A DNA stretch of 64,000 nt from an uncultured Oscillibacter sp. Lineage in GTDB: Bacteria; Bacillota; Clostridia; Oscillospirales; Oscillospiraceae. The position numbers and the translations under genes were made by a program. The first letter of the stretch is position 1. Each line of letters opens with the position of its first letter. A model generated the notes under the pieces. It saw only the letters and a list, made by a program, of their open reading frames with translations. It ran no database searches and was not told the origin of the DNA. Of the stretch, positions 28,416 through 38,450 are shown in pieces. The DNA lies in the NCBI GenBank assembly GCA_947577075.1, contig CANPTW010000006.1, positions 1 to 64,000 of the forward strand. The letters are read 5' to 3'.

Positions 28416-30017
28416 AAATCGAAATTCTCACTAAGTACGCCAGAGACCATGGCATCACCAAGTACAAAATTTATAAAGACGATGGGTACTCCGGCACCAG
28501 CTTCAAGCGTCCCGGGTTCCAGGAAATGCTGGGGGATATTGAGGCGGGACTGGTCAGCATGGTTGTGGTGAAGGATATGTCCCGGTTTGGCCGGAACTAT
28601 CTGGAAGTAGGGCTTTATACGGAAATTCGATTTCCTGAGATGGGTGTCCGCTTCATTGCAGTCAACGACGGCGTGGACAGCGAGGACCAAAGCTCTAATG
28701 ATTTCACGCCTTTCCGCAACATCATCAATGAATGGTACGCGAAAGATACGAGCAAGAAGATTCGGGCGGTATTCCGCAATAAGGGGATGTCTGGTCAGAG
28801 AGTTTCTACCAATGCCCCCTATGGCTACACCAGAGCCGAGGACGGCCATCTTTTGATTGACGAGGAAACCGCGCCGGTGGTGGAGCTGATTTTCCAATTA
28901 TGTGTAGAAGGGAACGGCCCCGGCAAGATTGCCCGGATGCTGAAAGAGCGGGGAATCCCCACGCCGGGAACCATTGAGTTCCAGCGTACAGGCAGGACCC
29001 GCCGCTATCACCCGGACGCCCCTTGCCATTGGACCCCTGACACGATTGCGGACATTTTGGATCAAGACGCTTATCTGGGCCGCACAACCAATTTCAAGAC
29101 CGCAAAACTCTCCTACAAATGCAAGAAGAAAATCAACAATCCACCGGAGAAATGGGTGGTTATTGAAAATACTCATAAGGCGATTATCGACCAAGAGACC
29201 TGGGAAATTGTGCGGAAGGTCAGGGAACAGCGCCGCCGTCCTACAAGGAGTGGAGAAATGGGAAAGTTCTCCGGGCTGCTCTTTTGCGCCGACTGCGGCG
29301 CAAAGCTGTATCATCACCGCAGTTCTTCGTATACGAATGGGCCAGAGTGCTATACCTGCGCAAATTACCGTACCAGAAAACAATGCTCCGCTCATTACAT
29401 TCGGGCCATAGTCCTGGAACGGCTGATACTTCAAAACCTGCAAAGAGTAGTGGCCTATGCCCAAGAGGACGAGGACGAGTTTGTGCGGCGTGTTATGGAG
29501 AACAAGACCGCCGTACAGCGAGCGGAGCAGGAACAGGCCAAGCGCCTCCTGGAGAAGCAGGAACGGCGGATCAATGAGCTGGATGCCATTATTCAGAGGC
29601 TCTATGAGGATCACGTTATGGGAAAGCTGAACGCCGAACGGTTTGCGAAGTTGTCCGAAGGTTACGAGAAGGAGCAGGCAGAATTGAAACATTCCGCCGA
29701 GGGCCTTCAGGCTCTTGTGAATGCCGCCGAGACCCAGGCCGTCAATGTCCAGAGCTTTCTGAAAATCGTGAAGAAGTACACCGAGCCCACGGAACTGACC
29801 CCGGCGCTTTTGCGGGAGTTTGTGGAGAAGGTAGTCGTCCACGCCCCGGATAAGTCCAGCGGACACCGGGTACAGCGGATTGATGTGCATTACACTTTCA
29901 TTGGGGAGATTGATCTGTCCCCGGAGTACAGCAAGTATGAAAAAGAGACAACCGCATGACACTCTCGCATCATGCGGCTGTTTCCCGCTAGAAAAACTTC
30001 TTTATCAGGGTTCCCCC

Positions 30018-30117
30018 GGAGGGGTTCCTTTCGTTTTCAATCATAAGTTTTTCGGAACTTTTTAAAGGTCTGAAAAACTTGCTCAGGCTGTCGAAAATAC
30101 TTTTTCGACAGCCTGAG
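30018..30117. repeat. Dispersed double-hairpin repeat, copy 1
   Basis: Nearly identical to 48784-48882. Confidence 0.85.
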
Positions 30118-30157
30118 CGGGACCGGCCCGAAGGGCCGGTCCCGCTGTTTTACTTGC

Positions 30158-31201
30158 TCATTCCGCCCCGAAGCGGAACACGGTGGTGTGGGCGAAGGTC
30201 TCCCCGGCCTTGAGGACGCAGGAGGGGAACTGCGCGCAGTTGGGGGAATCGGGGAAGAACTGGGTTTCCAGGCAGAAGCCCCAGCGCCGGCCATAGGCCG
30301 CGCCGCCCTTCCCGGCGGGGCAGCCCGCCAGATAATTCCCGGTGTAGAACTGGACGCCGGGGAGCGTGGAGAGAACGTCCATGGCAATGCCGGTGGCGGG
30401 GGAAAACGCCCGGGCGGCGGGCCGGAGGGCCCCCGCCTCGCCGTTGACGGCCCAGTTGTGGTCATAGCCCCCGGCCTGGACAAGCTGGGGGAAGTCCTCG
30501 TCAATGCGGGCGCCGATGGGCGTGGGCCGCCGGAGGTCCATGGGAGTGCCGTCCACCGGAGCCAGCTCCCCGGTGGGGATGGACAGGGGGTCCGTGGGCG
30601 TGTAGCGGTCCGCGAACAGCTGGATGGTCTGGTCCAGCACCGGGCCGCTGCCGTGGCCGGAGAGGTTGAAATAGGCGTGGTTGGTCAGATTGCAGACGGT
30701 GTCCCGGCTGCATACGGCCCTGTAATCAATGGTCAGGCCCGTTTCCTCCAGGGTGTAGGCGACCCGGACCAGGAGATCGCCGGGATAGCCCTCCTCGCCG
30801 TCCGGGCTGAACAGGGAGAGGGTCAGGGCGCTGTCCGAGGCGGCGTCCACCCTCCAGATCCGCCGGTTGAAGCCCAGGCCGCCGCCGTGGAGGTGGTTGA
30901 CGCCGTGGTCGTTGGCAACCAAGGGATAATCCGCGCCGTTCAGGGAAAAGCGGGCGCCGCCGATCCGGTTGGCGAAGCGGCCCACCAGGGCGCCGAGGGA
31001 TTTTCCGTGGGTCCGATAGGGCTCCAGCGCGTCGAAGCCCAGGAGGATGTCCACGGGCTTCCCCGTCCGGTCCGGGACCCAAAGGGACTGGAGGGAGCCG
31101 CCGAAGGGGATGACGCCGCAGCGGAGGGCGCCGGCGGTCAGGGTGTAGAGGTCTACGGCGGTTCCGTCCGGCATGACGCCGAAGGGAGTGGGAGCAGGCA
31201 T
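30158..31201 (-). CDS. galM: Aldose 1-epimerase
   Basis: GRFANRIGGARFSLNG, NDHGVNHLHGG, NLTNHAYFNLSGH, DHNWAV. Confidence 0.9.
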   Translation of the reverse strand: MPAPTPFGVMPDGTAVDLYTLTAGALRCGVIPFGGSLQSLWVPDRTGKPVDILLGFDALEPYRTHGKSLGALVGRFANRIGGARFSLNGADYPLVANDHGVNHLHGGGLGFNRRIWRVDAASDSALTLSLFSPDGEEGYPGDLLVRVAYTLEETGLTIDYRAVCSRDTVCNLTNHAYFNLSGHGSGPVLDQTIQLFADRYTPTDPLSIPTGELAPVDGTPMDLRRPTPIGARIDEDFPQLVQAGGYDHNWAVNGEAGALRPAARAFSPATGIAMDVLSTLPGVQFYTGNYLAGCPAGKGGAAYGRRWGFCLETQFFPDSPNCAQFPSCVLKAGETFAHTTVFRFGAE

Positions 31202-31338
31202 AGAAATTCCCTCTTTCCGTTGAATTGATGGAACCAGCATACCACATTTTTCCCCTCCGGTCAAAGGGTTTTCGCGGCATGAATGTCCCCGCTCCTTCAT
31301 AGGCTTAACAGACAAGCAAGAAGCAAAGGGGGATCATC

Positions 31339-32460
31339 ATGAAAAAAGGAATCGCGCTGCTGTGCGCCGTGCTGCTGCTGGCCACCGGCGCCCGGGCGGT
31401 GGAGGTGGCCGCGCCGTCGGCCATCCTGATGGAGAAGGAGACGGGAACCGTCCTGTACGCCAAGGACGAGCATACCCCGCGGGAGCCCGCCAGCGTCACG
31501 AAGGTGATGACGCTGCTTTTGACCATGGAGGCCATCGACAGCGGCCAGCTCAGCTACGACACCATGATCACCGCCTCGGCCCACGCCTGCTCCATGGGCG
31601 GGTCCCAGATCTGGCTGAAGGAGAACGAGCAGCTCAGCGTGAGCGACATGCTCAAGGCCGTCTGTGTGGTGTCGGCGAACGACTGTGCCGTGGCCCTGGC
31701 GGAGACCGTGGCGGGGAGCGAGGACGCCTTTGTGGAGCGGATGAACCAGCGGGCGGCGGAGCTGGGGATGAAGGACACCACGTTTCGCAACGCCACCGGC
31801 CTTCCGGCGGCGGGCCATGTCACCTCCGCCTACGACATCGCCCTCATGAGCCGGGAGCTGATTCTGCGCCACCCGGATATCCGGCAGTATACCACCATCT
31901 GGATGGACACCCTCCGGGGAGGGGAGTCCCAGCTGGTGAACACCAACCGGCTGGTGCGGTTTTACGAGGGGGCCACGGGCCTGAAGACCGGGTCCACGGA
32001 CAGCGCGCTCTACTGCCTCTCCGCCACGGCGGAGCGGGAGGGGATGGAGCTCATCGCCGTCGTGATGAAGGGGGCCACCTCCCCCCAGCGGTTTGAGGAC
32101 GCCCAGACGCTTCTGAATTACGGCTTCGCCTCTTACGCGCTGCGGAAGATCGTGCCCGACCGGGCCCTGCCCCCCATTCCGGTGGACCTGGGGGCCCAGG
32201 CCACGGTTCAGCCGGTGCCCGGCGAGGGAGGCACGCTGCTGCTGGAGAAGTCCAAGGCCGGGGATCTCCGCCAGTCCGTGGCGCTGGAGGAGCGCGTCGC
32301 CGCTCCCGTGGCCCTGGGGGACCGGCTGGGGACGCTGACCGTCTCCTCCGGGGAGGAGGTTGTGGCGGAGATTCCCCTGCTGGCGGGGGAAGCGGTGCCC
32401 AGGGTCACCTATGGGCAGATGCTGCTCCGGCTGCTGCGGACGGCCTGCCTGGCGGGGTAG
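31339..32460 (+). CDS. D-alanyl-D-alanine carboxypeptidase (DacF/PBP5-like)
   Basis: Signal peptide; PASVTKVMTLLL (SxxK), SANDCAVALAE (SxN), TGLKTGST (KTG). Confidence 0.93.
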   Translation: MKKGIALLCAVLLLATGARAVEVAAPSAILMEKETGTVLYAKDEHTPREPASVTKVMTLLLTMEAIDSGQLSYDTMITASAHACSMGGSQIWLKENEQLSVSDMLKAVCVVSANDCAVALAETVAGSEDAFVERMNQRAAELGMKDTTFRNATGLPAAGHVTSAYDIALMSRELILRHPDIRQYTTIWMDTLRGGESQLVNTNRLVRFYEGATGLKTGSTDSALYCLSATAEREGMELIAVVMKGATSPQRFEDAQTLLNYGFASYALRKIVPDRALPPIPVDLGAQATVQPVPGEGGTLLLEKSKAGDLRQSVALEERVAAPVALGDRLGTLTVSSGEEVVAEIPLLAGEAVPRVTYGQMLLRLLRTACLAG

Positions 32461-32713
32461 TCCGCCGCCGCGGGGACCATTCGATCTTCTGCGACATGTT
32501 TTTCCCGCCGGCCGTGCTATACTCCAGCCTGATGAGAAGCGCATCGGGCTGGAGTTTTTATGGCAGTCCCCCCAAATACCGGCAGCAGTTCGGCGGATAC
32601 AGGGGGCGCATTTGTTTTCGAGGATTGCGATAGACATGCCGGAAAACCGCCGGCGGTCCGGGGACCGCCCCGGAAAGGGCGGACCGACTCCGGGGAAAGG
32701 ATGATACATAGCG

Positions 32714-33889
32714 ATGGCGGAGCTGTTTGAAATGCACGAAATAAGGCGCTTTCTGCCCCTGCCCTATGAGGAGGCGATGGCCCCCCGGCTGAAGCGGGCC
32801 CAGGAGCGGCTTCAGGGGAGCGCCCTCCGGCGCTCCGGGCCCGGGGCGCCGGGGACGGGCCCGGCGCTGCTCCGGATCTGCGGCCTGGCGGGAAGCATCC
32901 GGGCCCAGGGGCGGACGCTTGTGGTGGTGGAGGACGGCGGGCTTTCCTCCGGCGTCCAGGGCCTGGCGGGCCTGCTGGGAGACGGGGACCCGGGACGGGT
33001 GCGCTTCCTGGGGGGGCTCCCCCCGCCGGGGGAGCTGCGGGAGGCGCTGGAGCTGGCGGCCCATGGAGAGATTCTCCTCCTGGCCGCCGGGAGGAGGGAC
33101 GCCCCGGCCGCCGCGCTCCTCCGCGGGGCGCTGGAAGAGCGGTACGGCGGGGAGGCGGAGCGCCATGTGCTCGGCGGCCTGCCGGGGGACGGAGAGGAGG
33201 GGGCCGGCCTGTTCTCCGCCGCCGGGCTGCTGGCCCTGGCCGTGCTGGGCGTGGACGTGACGGCGCTGCTGGCCGGGGCGGCGGCGATGGAGGAGCGCTG
33301 CGGGACGGCCTCCTTTGAAAATCCCGCCTGGCGGTACGCCGCCGTTCGCCGCCAGCTCTGCCGCTCCGGGTTTACCGTGGAGCTGCTGTGCTGCTGGGAC
33401 GCCGCCCTCTGCGCCCTTCTGGAGTGGGCGGCGGGACGCTTTGCCGCCGCCGAGGGGAAGGGAGGCCGGGCGCTTTTCCCGGTGGCGGTGGACTACAGCC
33501 GGGCGTTTTGCACCTTGGGGCAGTATATCCAGGAGGGGCCCCGGCTCTTTGTGGAGACGGCGGTCCGGCTGGAGGGAGACGGGGACGAGCCCCTGTCCCG
33601 CCTCCGGGAGGCGGCGGAGGAGGGGACCATGCTGTCCCACACGGATCACGGCGTGCCGAACCTGATTCTCCGCCCCGGCGGGCGGACGGCGGAGGCCCTG
33701 GGCGGGCTCGTGGCCTTCCTTCAGCGGGTCTGCGGCCTTTCCGCCTGCATGGGAGACGCGGACCTCTTCGCCTGTCCCGGCGTGGAGGACTGCGAGGCCC
33801 GGATTGCGGGACAGCTCGCCCTTTCCGGCGGGGAAGGCGGGCGGTGGAGGGCCGGTTCCCGGGAGCGCGTCCCGGCGGGGATTCTGTGA
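32714..33889 (+). CDS. Degenerate phosphoglucose-isomerase-like protein
   Basis: PGI-like EGKGGRALFPVAVDYSRAFCTLGQYIQEGPRLFVETAV and GTMLSHTDHGVPNLI...; SKSGTT motif absent. Confidence 0.7.
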   Translation: MAELFEMHEIRRFLPLPYEEAMAPRLKRAQERLQGSALRRSGPGAPGTGPALLRICGLAGSIRAQGRTLVVVEDGGLSSGVQGLAGLLGDGDPGRVRFLGGLPPPGELREALELAAHGEILLLAAGRRDAPAAALLRGALEERYGGEAERHVLGGLPGDGEEGAGLFSAAGLLALAVLGVDVTALLAGAAAMEERCGTASFENPAWRYAAVRRQLCRSGFTVELLCCWDAALCALLEWAAGRFAAAEGKGGRALFPVAVDYSRAFCTLGQYIQEGPRLFVETAVRLEGDGDEPLSRLREAAEEGTMLSHTDHGVPNLILRPGGRTAEALGGLVAFLQRVCGLSACMGDADLFACPGVEDCEARIAGQLALSGGEGGRWRAGSRERVPAGIL

Positions 33890-34000
33890 ACAATTGTCAA
33901 ATTTGGTTTTTTGGATTGTTTTTTCCGAGGGAATGTGGTATTCTGAAAGCAAGGTCAACGTGATCGAATATGCAATTTAAAATGACAGGAGTGTTTAACT

Positions 34001-34411
34001 ATGGTCAGACTTATCATGGGCATGAAGGGTTCCGGCAAAACCAAGCAGCTCATCGAATTGATCAACAACGCGGCGAAGGACGAACCCGGAAACGTGGTCT
34101 GCATCGAGGCCAACCGCAATATGACCTACGATATCCACTATCACATCCGCCTTATCGACGCGCATGAATACAAGCTGAACAGCTATGACCTGCTCCAGGG
34201 CTTTATCAGCGGCCTCCACGCGGGGAACTACGACATTTCCCACATGTTTATTGACAACTTCTGCAAGATCGTCGGCCGGGAAGTGGACGGGGAGACGGAG
34301 AACTTCCTGAACTGGCTGGACAGCTTCGGCGAGCGGAACAATATTAAATTTACGGTGACCATCAGCGCCGATCCCAGCGGCGCCACCGACGGGATGCAGA
34401 GATTCCTGTAA
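34001..34411 (+). CDS. Small P-loop ATP-binding protein
   Basis: MVRLIMGMKGSGKTKQLIE. Confidence 0.75.
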   Translation: MVRLIMGMKGSGKTKQLIELINNAAKDEPGNVVCIEANRNMTYDIHYHIRLIDAHEYKLNSYDLLQGFISGLHAGNYDISHMFIDNFCKIVGREVDGETENFLNWLDSFGERNNIKFTVTISADPSGATDGMQRFL

Positions 34412-34459
34412 GCCGGCGCGGCTGAGGCGCGGGGCTCCATCCCCTTTTCAGGTGAAGCA

Positions 34460-34500
34460 GATAAGAAAAGGCTCCTTTTTGAAGGAGCCTTTTTCTTATC
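34460..34500. terminator. Bidirectional terminator
   Basis: AAAAGGCTCCTT...AAGGAGCCTTTTT between convergent genes. Confidence 0.85.
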
Positions 34501-34512
34501 GGAAACGCCTTG

Positions 34513-35031
34513 TCATTGAGAAGCGGCCTTTTTCCCGAACACCAGATAGAGGTACGGCGCGAATATGTCGGGGACCACCCACAGGCTGGATGTAAGCCCC
34601 GCCGCCAGAAAGAGCCGGAAGAACAGCTGGCTGACCCAGGAGGTTCCATCCGCCAAGGCGGACAGGTGGTAAACCGTCCGGTTGTAAACCGTCCAGCCGT
34701 AAGACCCGAATACATGCAGGCTGATCTGCTCCGCCGCCAGCAGGGCGGCGTTCACCAGCACCATGATGGACGCGGACCAGAAGATCTCCCGCCGGGTCAG
34801 TCCCCGGACGAACCTCCACCCCGCCCACCAGAACAGCAGAGCACCCGCAACGGTCAGGATTTCCCCCAAATAGCCGGTGCCAATGACGATGCTTCCGTCC
34901 GGCCCCGGGCCCCGGGCCCGCTGGATCGAGACCCAGATCATGCTCCCGGCCAAGGTGAGCAGGCGGTTGATGACGCCCAGCGCCCCCAGCACCAGGGGCA
35001 CCCGAAGGATGGGCTTTTTCCAGAATTCCAT
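34513..35031 (-). CDS. Four-TM membrane protein
   Basis: 172 aa hydrophobic; related to 27425-27907. Confidence 0.7.
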   Translation of the reverse strand: MEFWKKPILRVPLVLGALGVINRLLTLAGSMIWVSIQRARGPGPDGSIVIGTGYLGEILTVAGALLFWWAGWRFVRGLTRREIFWSASIMVLVNAALLAAEQISLHVFGSYGWTVYNRTVYHLSALADGTSWVSQLFFRLFLAAGLTSSLWVVPDIFAPYLYLVFGKKAASQ

Positions 35032-35102
35032 AGGAACCTCCTTTTCCGCTGTGTATAGGGGAGGAGGGCAGACCTATGGTCTGCCCTCCGTATGGGGTAT
35101 GA

Positions 35103-36791
35103 TTACAGGGTGTTCGCCTCGTCCACGACCTTTTTGATGGCCGCGGCGGCGTCGGCGGGGAGCTTGTTGAAGCCGCCCTCCTCGGTGTCCAGGTTGGTGA
35201 CATAGTTCAGCCGGTCCTGCATCCGGGCCTTCAGCTGGGCCACGTACTCCTTGTCGCCCAGGTCGGGCACGAAGCCCTCCCACTTGAAGATCTCGATATC
35301 CTCGAAGGGGCCCCAGGTCTCAAACTTGGCCTTGCCCTCCACGACGGCCTCCAGGATGCCCAGGGTGTCCTCCTTCTGGACCTTTTTGCCCATGAAGTCG
35401 CCGGTGTTGATGATATAGCAGGCCACGTTCTTTTCCGCCACCAGCTTCTTGAACTTCTCATAGTCGTTCACGAGGGGATAGGTGCGGAAGGGGTTGGCGT
35501 AGGGCTCGACGACCAGGGCGTTGGGGTCCACGCCCTCCTTCAGCCGCTCGGCGCTGGAGCGCTTGGTGGCCAGGGTGGCGCCCATGACGGAGGCCAGGGA
35601 CGCGCCGCTGAGCTTCACGATGGGGGGAATGGTGGGGTCCTTCATGATCCAGAAGATGGCGTTGACGGGGGACTCGATCTTATCCACCCGGTTGGGGGAC
35701 CAGAGCTTGGACTTGATGGCCCGGCCGTTGCCGTTCCGGACGTCCTCGGTGACCAGGACGATCTTGCCCTCGTCGTCCAGGGTGGCGGAGCAGTTCTGGG
35801 CGGTCAGCAGGAACTTGTTGTCCTCAGAGGGGACGGGGTAGTCGGCGGTCTTGTCGAAGTAGGTGGGCTCCAGGGCGATGGAGGCGCAGGTGTCGGAGTT
35901 GATGATAAAGGCGTCGTCGTGGAGCACCTTGATGGAGGGGTATTTCCCGCTGTGCTTGGCGTGGGTCAGGGTGGACTTGCCGGAGCCGGAGAGGCCGAAG
36001 ACCGCCGCCACGTACTTGCTGCCGTCGTCCAGGGTGTATTCCTTCTGGCCGCCGTGGCAGGAGGCGTAGCCGTTGCGGTTGGCGATGGCCCAGGCCAGGG
36101 TCAGGGTGCCCTTCTTGTGCTCGCCGAAGTAGCGCATGCCCAGGATGGCGGCGCAGTTGGTGTCGGTGTTGAAGTAGCACAGGCACTTGGGGTCGCAGAT
36201 GTCCTCCTGGCCGGGGGCGCCGGTCCACTGGGGATCGGAGAAGATATAGATATCGGCCTCGTTGCCGTCTCCCACGCTCTGAGACTTCTTGTACATCTTC
36301 ACGTACTCGTCGGACTGGTACTGGAAGTTCAGCATCCAGTTGTACAGCAGGTTCTCCTCCCCCTCGGGAATCAGCAGGTGGGCCTTGACCATGAACTCGG
36401 GGTCCAGGCCGATGAAGACCTCGGCGTGGTACATGGTCTTCCAGCGGGTGTCGTACACGGCGTCCATGACGATTTTGTCCAGGGCGGCGGTGTCCACGCC
36501 GGGCTTTCCGGTGATGCGCCGGGCGGCGGCATAGCGGCCCGTGATGGAGCCGTCGTTAAACAGGAGGACCTTGGCGTCGGGCTCCAGGCCGAATTCCTCC
36601 CCCCGGTAGACGGGCATATCGGTAACGACGGTGCCGGGGGAGTTTTTGGCCATGTCGTAAGCTTCCCGAAGGGAGTTGATCTTCACGACGTTGTTGCCGT
36701 AGAAGGGGGCCTCAATGATAGAGCGGGTCTTGGAGAACCCGACCTTGCCGGGGCCGATCTCAGTTCTGGGGTAATAAGCTTTCGTGGACAT
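35103..36791 (-). CDS. pckA: Phosphoenolpyruvate carboxykinase (ATP)
   Basis: FGLSGSGKSTLTHAKH, ILHDDAF-like, TEDVRNGNGRAIKSKLWSPNRVDKIESP. Confidence 0.93.
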   Translation of the reverse strand: MSTKAYYPRTEIGPGKVGFSKTRSIIEAPFYGNNVVKINSLREAYDMAKNSPGTVVTDMPVYRGEEFGLEPDAKVLLFNDGSITGRYAAARRITGKPGVDTAALDKIVMDAVYDTRWKTMYHAEVFIGLDPEFMVKAHLLIPEGEENLLYNWMLNFQYQSDEYVKMYKKSQSVGDGNEADIYIFSDPQWTGAPGQEDICDPKCLCYFNTDTNCAAILGMRYFGEHKKGTLTLAWAIANRNGYASCHGGQKEYTLDDGSKYVAAVFGLSGSGKSTLTHAKHSGKYPSIKVLHDDAFIINSDTCASIALEPTYFDKTADYPVPSEDNKFLLTAQNCSATLDDEGKIVLVTEDVRNGNGRAIKSKLWSPNRVDKIESPVNAIFWIMKDPTIPPIVKLSGASLASVMGATLATKRSSAERLKEGVDPNALVVEPYANPFRTYPLVNDYEKFKKLVAEKNVACYIINTGDFMGKKVQKEDTLGILEAVVEGKAKFETWGPFEDIEIFKWEGFVPDLGDKEYVAQLKARMQDRLNYVTNLDTEEGGFNKLPADAAAAIKKVVDEANTL

Positions 36792-36902
36792 ATCTGTTCC
36801 TCCTTCAAAGTTTCCAAGCGCCTGCGCGGGAAGGGCGGCAGGTTCGCTGCACGTACCCTGTTAATATACCCTGTTTCTTTCCAAAAAGCAAGAGCGAAAA
36901 CG

Positions 36903-36918
36903 CCTCTTCTGAAAAAAG
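36903..36918 (+). repeat. Candidate attL CCTCTTCTGAAAAAAG
   Basis: Exact 16-bp match to 46509-46524. Confidence 0.6.
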
Positions 36919-37028
36919 GCAAGTTGTATATTGAATTTGGACAGTCGGACAAGCCCATGTCCGGCTGTCCAATTATATTTAGGGGGCCGCCCCTCAGCCC
37001 CCGTGAAAAAAGAAAGGCAGGAGGCAAT

Positions 37029-37259
37029 ATGGAAATCATCGGTATCAGACCCACGGCATTCAAAGGCGACAGCGGCGACGTCACGGGAAAGAATTTCTAT
37101 CTGACGTACCCCCTGGAGAAAGGGGAAGGCCTCGGCTCCGAACGCATCTTCGTCACGGACGCCAAGCTGAACAAATGGACGTACCAGCCGAAGGTGGGAG
37201 ACAAAGTAAACGTCTCGTACAACCGCTACGGCAAGTGCGACGGCATGGCAAAGGCCTGA
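37029..37259 (+). CDS. Small inovirus protein, possible ssDNA-binding/replication accessory
   Basis: 76 aa with RBS, first gene of the phage operon. Confidence 0.6.
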   Translation: MEIIGIRPTAFKGDSGDVTGKNFYLTYPLEKGEGLGSERIFVTDAKLNKWTYQPKVGDKVNVSYNRYGKCDGMAKA

Positions 37260-37260
37260 T

Positions 37261-37443
37261 ATGGCTCCCGCCATGCTGGACCCCTGCGACCTGTGCCCGC
37301 TCTATCCCCAGGGGCATGACGTTCCCCCGGTCCCGCCGTTGTGTTTGGAGTGTCCTTCTTACATTGAGGCATTTAACGCAGCATCTCCTCGTTCATGGGC
37401 GGATTTCGACGATGCTTTGATAGACTTGCTCGACGATCCATAA
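37261..37443 (+). CDS. Small phage protein
   Basis: 60 aa Cys-containing, directly follows the previous gene. Confidence 0.45.
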   Translation: MAPAMLDPCDLCPLYPQGHDVPPVPPLCLECPSYIEAFNAASPRSWADFDDALIDLLDDP

Positions 37444-37592
37444 AGCGGCGGACCACCCCCACCCCTAGCCTGTAACCATCCTCGCCGGTGAATGTCGGGA
37501 GATATGCACGGTCGAGGCCCTCGAAAAAAGCGGGGCGGAAGCCCCGCAGAGGGTACTTGACTCCATAACGTTTTCCGGGAAGTGATTGCGCT

Positions 37593-38450
37593 ATGGGCAT
37601 TTCGCCTCTTTACTCCATCCACCAGTACAGCGAGGAAATCTACAAGGTCGTAGCCTTCAAAGGCGCTCGGGACCCGGAAAATCCCCGTGTCCGGGATAAG
37701 GAGCATGAACAGCACTATGACGCTAAGCTAAGCGAGGCGTTTTGCCGGGCAAAGTCTCTCGTCCTGCAATACGCCCTGTGCAATCCCTGGGACTGGTTCT
37801 TTACCGGCACTCTGGATGAAACCAAATTTAACCGTTACGATCTGGACGAGTACCAGCAAAAGCTCTTCCAGTTTATCAGGGACAAGCGCAAAGCCTACGG
37901 CACGCAGGTGCAGTATCTCCTTATCCCGGAGCACCACAAGGATGGCGCGTGGCACATCCACGGCCTTCTCTCCGGGCTCCCGGACGGGGCCCTGCGGCGG
38001 TTCCGCCGCCCGGAGCCCTGGAAGCTGGTGAACAGCGATTACATGAACTGGCCGGACTACCAGCAGAAATTCGGCTTCTGCTCCTTGGGTCCCGTCAAGC
38101 ACCCGGTGGCAACATCCTTCTACATAACCAAGTACGTGAGCAAGGAATTGTCCCTCCGGGGCAAGGACGTGGGGAAGCACCTGTACTTCCACTCCAGGCC
38201 GCTGAAGAAAGCGGAGCACGCCTCCAACGTCTACTTCTACAACCCGGGCCTGGATGCCGTCTGCGTCCACGACCACGACTTCTGCAAAACCGGCATGGTC
38301 CAGGACGCAAGCTGGATGTTCCCCTATCAGTGGGACGGCGTAGAAGCGGTGAACGAAGCTCCGCTGGACCCTCCAAAGCCCTTGGAGCCGGAAGCGGGCT
38401 TCCGGCCCTCGGAAATAGACCCGTTCTGCGAACAGCTAAGCATCTTCTGA
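37593..38450 (+). CDS. Rolling-circle replication initiation protein (HUH endonuclease, G2P-like)
   Basis: NPWDWFFTGTLDETKFNRYDL, KDGAWHIHGLLSG, YITKYVSKE. Confidence 0.85.
   Translation: MGISPLYSIHQYSEEIYKVVAFKGARDPENPRVRDKEHEQHYDAKLSEAFCRAKSLVLQYALCNPWDWFFTGTLDETKFNRYDLDEYQQKLFQFIRDKRKAYGTQVQYLLIPEHHKDGAWHIHGLLSGLPDGALRRFRRPEPWKLVNSDYMNWPDYQQKFGFCSLGPVKHPVATSFYITKYVSKELSLRGKDVGKHLYFHSRPLKKAEHASNVYFYNPGLDAVCVHDHDFCKTGMVQDASWMFPYQWDGVEAVNEAPLDPPKPLEPEAGFRPSEIDPFCEQLSIF

Larger units (their letters stand above)
27249..29959 (+). pseudogene. Large serine recombinase (TnpX-like) split by an inserted element; halves 27249-27350 and 28418-29959
   Basis: Joining ...GDSNSIAHQ to IEILTKYARDHGITKYKIYKDDGYSG... 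restores one frame of about 547 aa; catalytic-Ser YVRLSRDD is on the 5' half. Confidence 0.88.
1..30017. mobile_element. Right-hand part of an integrative conjugative element; left end is outside the window, right end probably near 30.0 kb
   Basis: Contiguous T4SS genes (VirD4, VirB6-like, PrgI, VirB4, NlpC/P60), methyltransferases, Orf7/Orf8-like regulators, and TnpW plus large serine recombinase at the right end; chromosomal galM follows. Confidence 0.85.

Noticed and set aside
35919-37259. 446-aa plus-strand ORF
   Set aside because: Mostly antisense to pckA; only the C-terminal part (from 37029) is a likely gene.
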